From Methylocystaceae bacterium (GTDB lineage: Bacteria; Pseudomonadota; Alphaproteobacteria; Rhodospirillales; Terasakiellaceae): a stretch of DNA of 64,000 nucleotides. Location: positions 496,001 to 560,000 of the forward strand of contig JABXIG010000003.1 of assembly GCA_013373205.1 (NCBI GenBank), written 5' to 3'. This document shows positions 1 through 8,642 of this stretch, piece by piece. The notes under the pieces were generated by a model. That model did no database searches. It was given only the letters and a program-made list of their open reading frames with translations, and was not told the origin of the DNA. A program made the translations under genes and the position numbers. How positions within the stretch are numbered: position 1 is the stretch's first letter; each line of letters begins with the position of its first letter.

Positions 1-16
1 TCACTCTCGCCATTTT

Positions 17-52
17 AAAAAAGCCTGCTGATTAAGTTCAGCGGGCTTTTTT
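17..52. terminator. Rho-independent terminator, probably bidirectional
   Basis: A 15-bp stem (17-31 with 38-52, one G-U pair) encloses a six-base loop and is flanked by an A-run on one side and a T-run on the other. It would end transcription from the gene to the left of the window and may also work in the opposite direction. Confidence 0.85.
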
Positions 53-63
53 AATACTCTGTA

Positions 64-138
64 TTTGAGCGATCACTAAAATGTGATTTGAGCAATTGCT
101 AAACTCTCTGTAAAAGGTTTTTTGAGCGTTCACTCAAA
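64..138. promoter_or_regulatory. Three tandem TetR-type operator candidates
   Basis: Three related dyads occur at 64-80, 87-103 and 121-138. Each begins TTTGAGC, has a palindromic core of the form AGCRNNYRCT, and ends in AAA. The middle core, AGCAATTGCT, is a perfect palindrome. The sites lie 57 bp or more upstream of the AhpD-like gene whose operon ends with a TetR regulator, so the simplest reading is autoregulation by that TetR. A further TTTGAG half-site is at 154-159. Confidence 0.6.
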
Positions 139-194
139 TTGAAAACGAGAAAGTTTGAGTAACTTTTTATGACCCTATAAATCAGGAGAGACTG

Positions 195-764
195 ATGACC
201 GAATTTACTTTGCACACCGAAGAAACCGCCCCAGAAGAAAGCAAGCCTATGATTGTGGAGGCAAAAAAAGCGTTTGGCATGCTGCCGGGGCTTTTTTCGG
301 TGATGGCAGAAGCACCGGGCGTCTATAATGCCTACAATTTGCTGCACGAAAACTTTTCTAATTCCAGCTTTAATACAGAAGAACTCACAGTGATTTGGCA
401 GGCGATCAATGTGGAACATGGTTGTCACTATTGCGTGCCCGCGCATACCGCTATTGCGAATATGATGAATGTGGATCAAGCTGTCACTGATGCATTGCGC
501 AATGAAACTACGTTGCCGACAACCAAGCTGGAAGCTTTGCGCGATTTTACCCTGAGCATGGTTCGTGAACGTGGCCGTGTGGATGATGATAAAGTACAGG
601 CTTTTCTTGATGCGGGTTTTACAAAGCGTCAGGTGTTGGAAGTGGTCTTGGGGATTTCACAAAAGATCATGTCGAACTATATTAACCATCTGGCAAACAC
701 GCCGGTTGATGCAGCCTTTCAACCATTTGCTTGGGAAAAGGCATCGGCTCAGGCCGCTGAATAA
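195..764 (+). CDS. AhpD-like carboxymuconolactone decarboxylase family protein
   Basis: This 189-residue protein carries the AhpD core E74-x2-C77-x2-C80-x3-H84. In the peroxidase-related members of this all-helical family, that motif forms the redox-active disulfide and its proton relay. The start at 195 is supported by an AGGAGAG ribosome site at 184-190. It is the first gene of a three-gene operon with an FrnE-type oxidoreductase and a TetR regulator. That context suggests thiol redox or electrophile defence rather than aromatic catabolism. The true substrate is unknown. Triple operators upstream imply tight repression. Confidence 0.88.
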   Translation: MTEFTLHTEETAPEESKPMIVEAKKAFGMLPGLFSVMAEAPGVYNAYNLLHENFSNSSFNTEELTVIWQAINVEHGCHYCVPAHTAIANMMNVDQAVTDALRNETTLPTTKLEALRDFTLSMVRERGRVDDDKVQAFLDAGFTKRQVLEVVLGISQKIMSNYINHLANTPVDAAFQPFAWEKASAQAAE

Positions 765-831
765 GACGCAAGACGCGATGGGGGCTTTTGCCTCTGTCGC
801 ACGCTTTAATTAAACAATGATGGGATATCTT

Positions 832-1491
832 ATGAACACATCCAGCCCTTTAAAAATTGACATTATTTCTGATGTTGTTTGCCCTTGGTGTGTCGTTGGA
901 TATCGCCAGCTTTTGCAGGCGTTGAATGTGACAAACACGGCTTATGAGCTGACATGGCATCCTTTTGAGTTAAACCCGGATATGGGGCCGGAGGGTCAAA
1001 ACCTGCGTGAACATATTATGGAAAAATATGGCACGACGGCCGAAGAGTCTGAAAAGACGCGCAATCACATCACCAAAATGGGCAAAGAAGTGGGATTTGA
1101 TTTCGCCTTTCGTGACGATATGCGCATGTACAATACCTTTGATGCCCACCAGTTACTTCATTGGGCGGGGGAAGAAGGCAAGGCTAATGATTTGAAACAG
1201 GCGTTCTTTGCAACTTATTTCACCGATCAGAAGAACCTGTCTGACCGTGATGTGTTGGCGGATGTTGCAGCCAGTGTCGGTTTGGAAAAAGTCGAAGCAC
1301 TGAAGGTTTTGAAAGATCAACGTTTTGCCCAAAACGTACGTCAGCTTGAAAATTTCTGGCATGAACAGGGGATACTCAGCGTGCCAGCCATTGTCTTTAA
1401 GAGCAAACATCTGGTGAGCGGCGCGCAAGGTATTGAAAATTACATTGCGATATTACAACAGCTTGTTGATCTTGAAAGTGCAGAAGGATAA
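832..1491 (+). CDS. FrnE-like DsbA family oxidoreductase
   Basis: This is a 219-residue thioredoxin-fold protein of the DsbA/FrnE group. It has a CPWC active site at residues 17-20, directly after the first beta strand, and no signal peptide, so it should act in the cytoplasm. The ATG at 832 is preferred over the one at 817 because it has a GGGA ribosome site at a suitable distance and starts at the usual family position. FrnE proteins elsewhere are disulfide oxidoreductases or isomerases linked to oxidative stress tolerance. The gene follows the AhpD-like gene by 67 bp and precedes the regulator by 38 bp, consistent with one transcript. Confidence 0.88.
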   Translation: MNTSSPLKIDIISDVVCPWCVVGYRQLLQALNVTNTAYELTWHPFELNPDMGPEGQNLREHIMEKYGTTAEESEKTRNHITKMGKEVGFDFAFRDDMRMYNTFDAHQLLHWAGEEGKANDLKQAFFATYFTDQKNLSDRDVLADVAASVGLEKVEALKVLKDQRFAQNVRQLENFWHEQGILSVPAIVFKSKHLVSGAQGIENYIAILQQLVDLESAEG

Positions 1492-1529
1492 GTCTGGACA
1501 GTTTCACGCGATTTACTCTATTTATCATT

Positions 1530-2123
1530 ATGTCCAGAGCACAACCATATGATCGTAAAACGGCCCTGAATGCGGCCATGTCCCTGTTTTGGGAAAAAGG
1601 CTATCATGCAACCTCCTTGAAAGATATTGAGGCTGCGCTCAAAATGAAGCCCGGCAGTATCTATGCGGCTTTTGGCAGCAAAGAAGGGTTGTTTTTAGAA
1701 GCATTGGATTGTTATTTCGACAAGACACGCACGCAGCTGTTGACACAGGTGAATAAGGCTTCTTCCCCTCTTTGCGGGCTTATCGGGGTCATTAAAGGTT
1801 TTGCACATCTGCCGGATCACCATGAACAGGCGCAGGCCTGCATGTTGTTAAAAACCTTGGTGGATACAAAAGCCACTGACCCGACCATAGCGACGCGGGC
1901 ACAGGATCATCTTGGCAGGATGCTGGATGAATTTACAGCCCTGTTTGAAAAAGCAAAAGAACAGGGTGAATTGTCGCAAGAGGCTGATGCCCGCCGTCTG
2001 GCCCGACGGTATCAGGCAAACCTTATGGCGATCCGTATGGAGCGTCATCTGGGCAGTGCAATTGATGACGTTAAAGCCCTTGCAGAAGACATGGCTCAAG
2101 AGTTAGAACGCCTTCGTCTTTAG
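1530..2123 (+). CDS. TetR/AcrR family transcriptional regulator
   Basis: The 197-residue protein has a typical TetR N-terminal helix-turn-helix at about residues 8-55 (ending GSKEGLF), followed by a helical ligand-binding domain. It is the last gene of the AhpD/FrnE operon. By position it is the likely repressor acting on the three palindromes at 64-138. The ligand cannot be deduced, but quinones or other electrophiles would suit the neighbours. Its codon usage matches its surroundings. Confidence 0.88.
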   Translation: MSRAQPYDRKTALNAAMSLFWEKGYHATSLKDIEAALKMKPGSIYAAFGSKEGLFLEALDCYFDKTRTQLLTQVNKASSPLCGLIGVIKGFAHLPDHHEQAQACMLLKTLVDTKATDPTIATRAQDHLGRMLDEFTALFEKAKEQGELSQEADARRLARRYQANLMAIRMERHLGSAIDDVKALAEDMAQELERLRL

Positions 2124-2133
2124 GCATTTGAGA

Positions 2134-3615
2134 TCAGGTCCCGCAAAAAGTTCTAGCAACAACCTGATCCTTGGTTGGGGCAAGCTGATAACTGCTATAT
2201 TGGCTTTGCTCCCTGTAGGGCTGCTTTAAAACCTGTAGAATTTCATGAAATTTGGTTAAGTCTGCCTGTACTTCTGCGGCATATAACGCTTCTTCAACTT
2301 TATGGTTTCTGGGGATGTAGACAGGGTTGTTTTGTTGCATCACATCCTTTGGGCTGCCTTTTGAATGGCTGTCACTTTTTTGACGCTCTTTAAATGTCCG
2401 GTACCAGTTTTTAAAGTTTTCTGATTGGTAGGGGGTGTCATGCAGGGCGCTGTCATCGCTTAAGTCCCTGAACGTGTTGGTGTAGTCCACGGATGACTTG
2501 TGCATCCAATCCAGCAGTTGTTGGACCAGCGATCCATCCTCAGCGCGCACGTCAGACAGGCCAAGTTTGGCGTTCATCATGGTTTGCCAGGATGTATTAA
2601 AATCATCATTAAAGCTTTTCAGGATATCTTCGGCAATTTCAATTGCCTTTGCCGGGGTGTTGTCCATTAACGGTAGAAGTGTTTCTGCAAACCGTGTCAA
2701 ATTCCACAGGGCCATATCAGGTTGGTTGGAAAAACTGTAGCGGCCATATCGGTCGATGGAGCTAAACACTTTATCTTTGTCATAGTGGTCCATAAAGGCG
2801 CATGGCCCGTAATCAATGGTTTCCCCGCAAATGAGCATGTTGTCTGTGTTCATCACCCCATGGATAAAACCAACGCGCATCCAGTTTGCAATCAGGTCGA
2901 TTTGGCGTGCCATCACTTCTTTCAGGAGGTCTTGATAAGGGTTTTCACTGGCTTTCAAATGGGAGTAATGCCTGTTGATGACGTAATCGGCAAGCTTCTT
3001 TAATGTTGCTGTGTCGCCGCCTGCCATTAGATATTGAAAGGTACCAACGCGGATATGACTATCGGCGATGCGGGTCAGAACCGCACCGGGCAGAATGTCT
3101 TGACGGACCACGGGATCACCAGTTGTGGTCACAGCCAGACTGCGCGTGGTCGGGATGTTCAGACTATGGAGGGCCTCGCTGATGATATATTCACGTAACA
3201 TGGGTCCCAAAGCGGCTTTACCATCACCTGAACGTGAATAGGGCGTACGTCCGGACCCTTTAAACTGAATGTCAAAACGCTTGCCTGTTGGTGTTACATG
3301 CTCCCCCAATAGATGTGCACGTCCATCTCCCAAATTGGTAAACCCACCAAACTGATGACCTGCATAAGCTTGTGAAATCACATTTGAATCTTCGGGCAGG
3401 CATGCGCCAGAAAACAGGTCGCACAAAATCTCGTTGGATAAACCAGACCCATTTAACCCCAGATCTTGGCCCAGCTCGTCATTATAGATAATGAGGCAGG
3501 GGTTAGAGGGTGTTTCAGGTGTTGTCGCCTTATATAGGGTCTTTGGCAGCGCACTATAGCTATTGTCAAAATTAAACCCGATATCGTGCGATTTAGTCTC
3601 TGGACGATCCAGCAT
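2134..3615 (-). CDS. selO: Protein adenylyltransferase SelO (YdiU/UPF0061)
   Basis: The 493-residue protein matches SelO throughout. Conserved blocks include the glycine-rich AGHQFGG segment (85-91), QFKGSGRTPYSRSGDG (117-132) and the catalytic loop HGVMNTDN (252-259) followed by DYGP at 268-271. SelO is a kinase-fold pseudokinase that transfers AMP to protein Ser, Thr or Tyr residues and is linked to redox homeostasis. A cysteine sits three residues from the C terminus, the position of selenocysteine in eukaryotic homologues. It converges on the TetR gene with a 10-bp gap and appears monocistronic. Confidence 0.95.
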   Translation of the reverse strand: MLDRPETKSHDIGFNFDNSYSALPKTLYKATTPETPSNPCLIIYNDELGQDLGLNGSGLSNEILCDLFSGACLPEDSNVISQAYAGHQFGGFTNLGDGRAHLLGEHVTPTGKRFDIQFKGSGRTPYSRSGDGKAALGPMLREYIISEALHSLNIPTTRSLAVTTTGDPVVRQDILPGAVLTRIADSHIRVGTFQYLMAGGDTATLKKLADYVINRHYSHLKASENPYQDLLKEVMARQIDLIANWMRVGFIHGVMNTDNMLICGETIDYGPCAFMDHYDKDKVFSSIDRYGRYSFSNQPDMALWNLTRFAETLLPLMDNTPAKAIEIAEDILKSFNDDFNTSWQTMMNAKLGLSDVRAEDGSLVQQLLDWMHKSSVDYTNTFRDLSDDSALHDTPYQSENFKNWYRTFKERQKSDSHSKGSPKDVMQQNNPVYIPRNHKVEEALYAAEVQADLTKFHEILQVLKQPYREQSQYSSYQLAPTKDQVVARTFCGT

Positions 3616-3725
3616 TCTCGATCCTTATGGTCGGAGGGAAGGTTTATTGCGTTGGTGTAGATATAAATAACTGACTATTTTAGTCAAGTTTAGATTTTGT
3701 GTTTTTAAAGTGTAATAAAAGTAAT

Positions 3726-4778
3726 TTAGTACGGTGGTAAACGATCTTTAAAGCGGAACTCGGGTAAGAAGTTCATGAGACGGTGACGCCATGCATGCCA
3801 CCAAGTTGCCAGTACTGTGATTGCAAGCCCTAGAATGAAAAGGCTTATATAGTCAGTATCAATTCCAATGCTTTTGGTTGCCCAACTCAGCAAAAAGCTC
3901 ATGTAAATAATGCCTGTTGAAATAAATGAACGTCGGTCTATCACAAGGGCGATGATTACAAACAAGCACAAGAGAATAGCTGTTAGAGCATAGGATATTA
4001 GATTGCCATCATAATAAAGATTGAAGGCAAAAACATTTAACAGAGCTGGCCCAGCAAGTAGATGCAGCCAAAAAGCTGTCTTGGAAGCATTGCCAATACG
4101 GTGTGGATCACGAAAGTCAAAATAAAGGCCGATGATTAATGTGATTAGTCCGAATAAAAGAATACTGGCAGCAAGAGCAGGCTGAACGGTCAAGTCCAGC
4201 ATTTTGGTGGGAGTAATATGTTCATATTCCGTGGTGTAAACGAGACCTCCAAGTGAAAGCATGCTCATTAAGCCAGTGCAGCCAGCAATAAAGGCAAGGT
4301 AAGGAAAACGATAAAACCTAAACATTACGATTAACAGGCAAAACACTATCAATGAGCAGACGAAAAGGCTTGAAGGTGTCAGGTTTGATATCATGCCTTC
4401 AGCCATGGTGATTAGGGCGACTATCGTGGTAATGGCAAACGCACTTGTCGCGATAATACTTGGAAGTACCATACGTCTTTTTTTAATAAAGTAATGGGAC
4501 AGAAGAATACTTAGAATAGCCATCAGGGAAGCAGAGGCAAAGGGACTACTCAGAAAGGCAAGAACACCCAAGGTTCCGGCATAGAGTATACACAAGCCAA
4601 TCGATATGAAGATTTCTGAAAAACCAAGGAAAATAGCAAAAGGCTCGTCTTCATCCGCGAGGTTTTTCTGGGCAAATTCTCGAGCCTTAGCTATCTGAAC
4701 GATAGCACTATACTGTTGTTCGTTGATTATCTCTCTTTGGATAGCAGCCTTTAAATCGTCATGGTTTAATTGTTCCAT
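3726..4778 (-). CDS. Multi-pass membrane protein of unknown function
   Basis: This 350-residue protein has a soluble N-terminal region of about 50 residues and then roughly ten hydrophobic segments separated by short basic loops. The overall plan resembles DUF2157-like inner-membrane proteins, but I cannot confirm membership. No catalytic motif is visible. It is a single gene between selO and the tmRNA gene. Confidence 0.75.
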   Translation of the reverse strand: MEQLNHDDLKAAIQREIINEQQYSAIVQIAKAREFAQKNLADEDEPFAIFLGFSEIFISIGLCILYAGTLGVLAFLSSPFASASLMAILSILLSHYFIKKRRMVLPSIIATSAFAITTIVALITMAEGMISNLTPSSLFVCSLIVFCLLIVMFRFYRFPYLAFIAGCTGLMSMLSLGGLVYTTEYEHITPTKMLDLTVQPALAASILLFGLITLIIGLYFDFRDPHRIGNASKTAFWLHLLAGPALLNVFAFNLYYDGNLISYALTAILLCLFVIIALVIDRRSFISTGIIYMSFLLSWATKSIGIDTDYISLFILGLAITVLATWWHAWRHRLMNFLPEFRFKDRLPPY

Positions 4779-4910
4779 TATTCCCTCTGTTTTCTTTTGG
4801 TGGTTAGACTTTATGCTATTTGACGTTTTAAAGGAATGGGCTTTATGTTTTTGCCAGCATGAATATTAAATTCTTAGCTACTGTATCTCATTCTCAGATG
4901 ATCACCCCCC

Positions 4911-4939
4911 TTGACCTGCCTTTAAAATAACCTTACATC
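4911..4939 (+). promoter_or_regulatory. Sigma-70 promoter of the tmRNA gene
   Basis: A TTGACC box (4911-4916) is followed after 17 bp by TACATC (4934-4939). This places the start of the transcript near 4946, just before the first structured part of the permuted tmRNA. Confidence 0.6.
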
Positions 4940-4945
4940 TAGGGC

Positions 4946-5280
4946 GTTCGCCTTCGGGTGGACTACGGCGCTAGAGGCCGGTATGGAATAAGCTGACTGG
5001 ACCCGGGGGCGGTACCCGGCGCCTCCACCATAAGCTGATCGAGTTTGGTCGGTTTGTGAGGGGGGCGAAATAGGATCGACAGCGGTAGTAAAGATACATG
5101 GTTGCGCTCGGTGAGCTACCACCGACATCGGTGCAAACTTTACTAAATGCCAACGACAATCGTATGGCTCCGGTTGCAGCTGCTGCGTAACGCAGTCGCT
5201 TGACCAAATTCAATTCCTGCATAGGTGAGTCTATGTAGGTGGGGTTCGGGGGTACCTAGCAACAGAGACCCCCACTTCTC
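4946..5280 (+). ncRNA. ssrA: Circularly permuted two-piece tmRNA
   Basis: The acceptor piece comes first and ends CGCCTCCACCA at 5020-5030. A spacer (5031-5060) is removed, and the coding piece starts GGGGGCG at 5061. These ends pair as a seven-base acceptor stem with the G3-U wobble recognised by alanyl-tRNA synthetase. The tag reading frame starts at GCC 5149 and stops at TAA 5188-5190, encoding ANDNRMAPVAAAA. Together with the uncoded first alanine this gives a typical alphaproteobacterial degradation tag. tmRNA rescues stalled ribosomes and tags the nascent chain for proteolysis. The exact 5' and 3' limits are estimates; the 3' part includes pseudoknot-like pairing up to about 5275. Confidence 0.93.
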
Positions 5281-5318
5281 TCCCATTTTCATGATAAATC
5301 TGCACATATTTTAGGCTG

Positions 5319-5335
5319 TGCCCATTTGGTGGGCA
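5319..5335. promoter_or_regulatory. Dyad upstream of the sigma-54 promoter, enhancer candidate
   Basis: TGCCCA (5319-5324) and TGGGCA (5330-5335) form a perfect six-base dyad with a five-base spacer, the 17-bp geometry of NtrC-type sites. It is centred about 110 bp before the predicted start of the Anbu operon, a usual distance for sigma-54 activators. An overlapping longer dyad (GCACA at 5302-5306 with TGTGC at 5317-5321) is also present. The alternative is a weak terminator of the tmRNA gene. Confidence 0.4.
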
Positions 5336-5409
5336 TATTTATGGATGTTTTTTCTTCTATCTTTGTTTGAAATTGGCGTATTTCTTGGGTTTTCATCTTG
5401 CGAGCTAAC

Positions 5410-5425
5410 TGGCATGGAAGCTGCT
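5410..5425 (+). promoter_or_regulatory. Sigma-54 (RpoN) promoter candidate
   Basis: The sequence TGGCATGGAAGCTGCT keeps the invariant GG and GC dinucleotides of the -24 and -12 elements with exactly ten bases between them. It departs from the TGGCACG-N4-TTGCT consensus at two positions. It lies 38 bp upstream of the ATP-grasp start codon and would drive the whole four-gene Anbu cluster. Confidence 0.65.
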
Positions 5426-5462
5426 ACAGCTAAAGGTAAAACCTAGTTTTTGGAGAGGGAAG

Positions 5463-6899
5463 ATGCTGAAAAATTTCTTTGATGAAATGCATGCCGAAAG
5501 CGGGGAAGTTCGTGAGCCTTACGAAACCTATTCCGCCTGGCTGCATTCTACCCAGGTGGACGAACTGGTACGTTGCCATGAACAGGCCGATCTGATTTTT
5601 CGCCGTGTCGGGATTACCTTTAACGTATATGGTGCCGACGGTGGGGTGGAACGCCTTATTCCCTTTGATATCGTGCCGCGTATTATTTCAGCTAGTGAAT
5701 GGGAATTGATTGAACGTGGCGTGATCCAGCGAGTCAATGCACTGAACGCTTTTTTACATGATATTTATCATGATCAGGCGATCTTGAAATCTGGCCTGAT
5801 CCCGCCTGACCTGATCTTGACGAATGAAGCTTTTCGCCCTGAAATGCTTGGTCTGACCCTGCCGCACCATGTGTACTCGCATATCTCTGGTGTGGATATT
5901 GTGCGTGTGGATGAAGAAACTTTTTATGTGTTGGAAGACAATGCGCGCACCCCCAGCGGGGTTTCCTATATGTTGGAAAACCGTCAGGCTATGATGCGTC
6001 TGTTCCCTGACCTGTTTGCCAAACATCGCGTGGCACCGGTCAGCCATTATCCTGAATTGCTGTTGGAAACGCTTAGTTCCGTCGCGCCCAAGGGCAACAG
6101 CCAGCCGACCATTGTGTTGCTGACACCGGGGCAATTTAATAGTGCTTACTTTGAACATGCTTTCTTAGCACAAGAAATGGGAATTGAGTTGGTGGAAGGT
6201 CAGGACCTGTTTGTCGATGAGGGCTATGTCTATATGCGCACCACACGCGGCCCCCGCCGTGTCGATGTGATCTATCGTCGGATTGATGATGATTTCCTCG
6301 ACCCGCTTGCCTTTAGGCCTGATAGTGCGCTAGGTGTGCCGGGGCTGCTGGCAGCTTACCGCATGGGCAATGTGTCCATCTGTAATGCGGTTGGCGGCGG
6401 GATTGCTGATGATAAAGCGATCTATACCTATATGCCTGACATCATTAAATTCTATCTCGCTCAAGAACCGATCTTGAAGAATGTGCCGACCTATAATCTG
6501 CGCCGTAAAGATGATCTGGCTTATGCGCTGGAGAATATGGAAAAGCTGGTGGTGAAAGAGGTTCATGGCTCCGGTGGGTACGGGATGCTGGTGGGGCCAG
6601 CTTCGACCAAAAAGCAGGTGGCGGAATTTAAGGAAAAGGTCAAAGCCGATCCGGCTAATTTCATCGCTCAGCCGACATTAAGCCTGTCGACTTGCCCGAC
6701 CTTTGTCGATCAGGGGATTGCACCGCGTCACGTGGATTTGCGCCCTTTTGTTCTGTCAGGACGGCAAACGAAGGTGGTGCCTGGCGGCCTGACACGGGTT
6801 GCGATGGAAAAGGGATCACTGGTGGTGAATTCATCACAAGGTGGCGGTACCAAGGATACATGGATTTTGGAGGGGGCAAATGCTAGGACGCGCCGCTGA
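5463..6899 (+). CDS. Circularly permuted ATP-grasp family protein
   Basis: The 478-residue protein belongs to the circularly permuted type 2 ATP-grasp group. Its blocks include ENARTPSGVSYMLENR near residues 160-175 and VKEVHGSGGYGM near 365-376. ATP-grasp enzymes ligate a carboxylate to an amine or thiol through an acyl phosphate, so a peptide-like bond-forming reaction is expected; the substrate is not known. The start has a strong GGAGAGGGA ribosome site. The gene overlaps the next one by 20 bp and is first of the Anbu operon. Confidence 0.92.
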   Translation: MLKNFFDEMHAESGEVREPYETYSAWLHSTQVDELVRCHEQADLIFRRVGITFNVYGADGGVERLIPFDIVPRIISASEWELIERGVIQRVNALNAFLHDIYHDQAILKSGLIPPDLILTNEAFRPEMLGLTLPHHVYSHISGVDIVRVDEETFYVLEDNARTPSGVSYMLENRQAMMRLFPDLFAKHRVAPVSHYPELLLETLSSVAPKGNSQPTIVLLTPGQFNSAYFEHAFLAQEMGIELVEGQDLFVDEGYVYMRTTRGPRRVDVIYRRIDDDFLDPLAFRPDSALGVPGLLAAYRMGNVSICNAVGGGIADDKAIYTYMPDIIKFYLAQEPILKNVPTYNLRRKDDLAYALENMEKLVVKEVHGSGGYGMLVGPASTKKQVAEFKEKVKADPANFIAQPTLSLSTCPTFVDQGIAPRHVDLRPFVLSGRQTKVVPGGLTRVAMEKGSLVVNSSQGGGTKDTWILEGANARTRR

Positions 6900-7821
6900 T
6901 AACTTATACTGGATGGCCCGCAATATGGAGCGTATCGAAAATATGATACGTCTTATCAGAACGGGTCGCACCGCGAATATGCTTTCTGAAGCCGGCAAAC
7001 AGGGGGATAATATCTGGGAAATGCCGCTGGAGATTTCGGGGCAGAAAGAACTGTTTTTGAAAGACTACGGTGAGATCTCGGGCGGGCGAGTCTGCGCCTT
7101 TATGCTCAGTGATATGAACAACCCGGTCAGTGTTAAAAAGCTTCTGTCCAATGCGCGTGAAAATGCGCGTGCGACACGACATTTCCTGACTTCGGATGTT
7201 TGGGAATGTATCAACCGCACTTGGTTGGCTGTGAAAGAGTTGACCTATAGTGATATTAAAAAACAATCGGTGGACGATCATCTGGATTGGATGGTGGACC
7301 GGTCCTACATGTTTAAAGGGATGCTGTCCGGTTCGATGCGTCGCGGCGAAGGTTTGCAATTTTCTAATCTCGGCCTGTGTGTTGAACGCGCGGATCATAC
7401 GGCACGTTTGTTGATGGTGCATTTTTCGAATGCCGAGAAAAATACCACACAAATGGGGGGGTTACAGGTACGTGATTATTATCGTTCCATGGTGATCTTG
7501 AATGCGCTCAATGCCTATAAAGCCTATCGTGAAACGTTCCATAGCAGTATCGAACTTGATAAAATTGCTGAACTGATGATCCTGCATAAAGAAGTCCCGC
7601 GTAGCCTGCGTGCCTGTGTGGATGAAATTGCGGATGTCTTGCGTGCCTTAAACCCGACAGCATCAGTAATGAAGGAAGTCTATGATCTTCAGTATCGTCT
7701 GGAAACGGTGCAAATTGCACAGTTGCGTCGGGTCGGTCTGGACCATTTCCTGGTTGATTTCTCAAAACATATGGATGAAATCAGTCTGAACATTCAACAT
7801 GACTTTATGATGGTGCAGTGA
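6880..7821 (+). CDS. Alpha-E domain protein
   Basis: This 313-residue, almost all-helical protein starts MLGRAADNLYWMARNMER, the signature opening of the alpha-E family. The ATG at 6880 is chosen over an in-frame upstream codon because a GGAGG sequence precedes it. It therefore overlaps the end of the ATP-grasp gene, which suggests translational coupling. Alpha-E proteins are nearly always encoded beside permuted ATP-grasp and transglutaminase-like genes. Their biochemical role is unproven and may be as a partner of the ATP-grasp ligase. Confidence 0.92.
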   Translation: MLGRAADNLYWMARNMERIENMIRLIRTGRTANMLSEAGKQGDNIWEMPLEISGQKELFLKDYGEISGGRVCAFMLSDMNNPVSVKKLLSNARENARATRHFLTSDVWECINRTWLAVKELTYSDIKKQSVDDHLDWMVDRSYMFKGMLSGSMRRGEGLQFSNLGLCVERADHTARLLMVHFSNAEKNTTQMGGLQVRDYYRSMVILNALNAYKAYRETFHSSIELDKIAELMILHKEVPRSLRACVDEIADVLRALNPTASVMKEVYDLQYRLETVQIAQLRRVGLDHFLVDFSKHMDEISLNIQHDFMMVQ

Positions 7822-8627
7822 TGAGAATCAAAATAAGACATGAAACCCATTATGTGCTGGAACAGGCAGCACGGCGTGCCATGCAATATCTGCGACTAAC
7901 ACCGCGCAATGACCGAAATCAACGTGTCGGCAACTGGTCGATTTCGGGGCCAGAAAAACTGACGCAATGGCTGGACGGCTTTGGCAATGTCGTGCATTTT
8001 GCTTCGGAACATACGGACCATAATGATCTTAAAATCGTTGTGGAAGGCGAGGTGGAGACCAAAGAAACCAACGGCGTTTTGCCGCTGGATGATGGGCTGC
8101 CCCCCGGTATGTTTATGCGCCCGACACCTTTGATCAAATGTGATGAAGTCTTGGGTGCTTTTAGTGATGAACTTAAAGGCATCATTGAAAAAGATGGTGA
8201 GCTTTCTTTTCTGCATGCGTTAATGGCGGCGCTGGCTGATGAAGTCACCTATGAATCCGGTCAATCCACGGTCGCCTGTAGTGCCACCGAAGTTTTTGAA
8301 CGTAAAAAAGGCGTCTGTCAGGATTTTGCCCATTTATTTATCGCGGGCTGTCATCGCCAAAATATTCCAACACGCTATGTCTCCGGATATATCACGAACG
8401 GGGCAGGGGATCCGGCTTCACATGCTTGGGCGGAAAGTTACGTTAGTGGTTTAGGCTGGGTCAGTTTTGATCCCGCCAACCGACAATGTGCTACAGAAAG
8501 TTATGTGCGTTTGGCGGTAGCCTATGATTATGCAACAGCCGCGCCTATTATTGGTGTAAGAACTGGTGGTCAAGGCGAGCAAATGAATGTAAATGTTCAG
8601 GTCGATCAAGTACAGGTACAAAGTTAA
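7821..8627 (+). CDS. Transglutaminase-like cysteine protease
   Basis: A 268-residue protein with an N-terminal beta-rich domain and a transglutaminase-like core. The catalytic triad is visible as C166 (KGVCQDFAH), H201 (SHAWAE) and D217 (FDPANR). Bacterial members mostly act as peptidases or amidases rather than cross-linkers. The ATG at 7821 shares the TGATG overlap with the alpha-E stop codon; a GTG one codon upstream is possible. Its partners suggest that the operon makes and breaks a small peptide-like product. Confidence 0.93.
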   Translation: MRIKIRHETHYVLEQAARRAMQYLRLTPRNDRNQRVGNWSISGPEKLTQWLDGFGNVVHFASEHTDHNDLKIVVEGEVETKETNGVLPLDDGLPPGMFMRPTPLIKCDEVLGAFSDELKGIIEKDGELSFLHALMAALADEVTYESGQSTVACSATEVFERKKGVCQDFAHLFIAGCHRQNIPTRYVSGYITNGAGDPASHAWAESYVSGLGWVSFDPANRQCATESYVRLAVAYDYATAAPIIGVRTGGQGEQMNVNVQVDQVQVQS

Positions 8628-8642
8628 AGAGCTATCAGAAAA

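Noticed and set aside
1493-1538. Inverted repeat TCTGGACA / TGTCCAGA around the tetR start
   Set aside because: The arms are 30 bases apart and unlike the triple operators; too weak to call a site.
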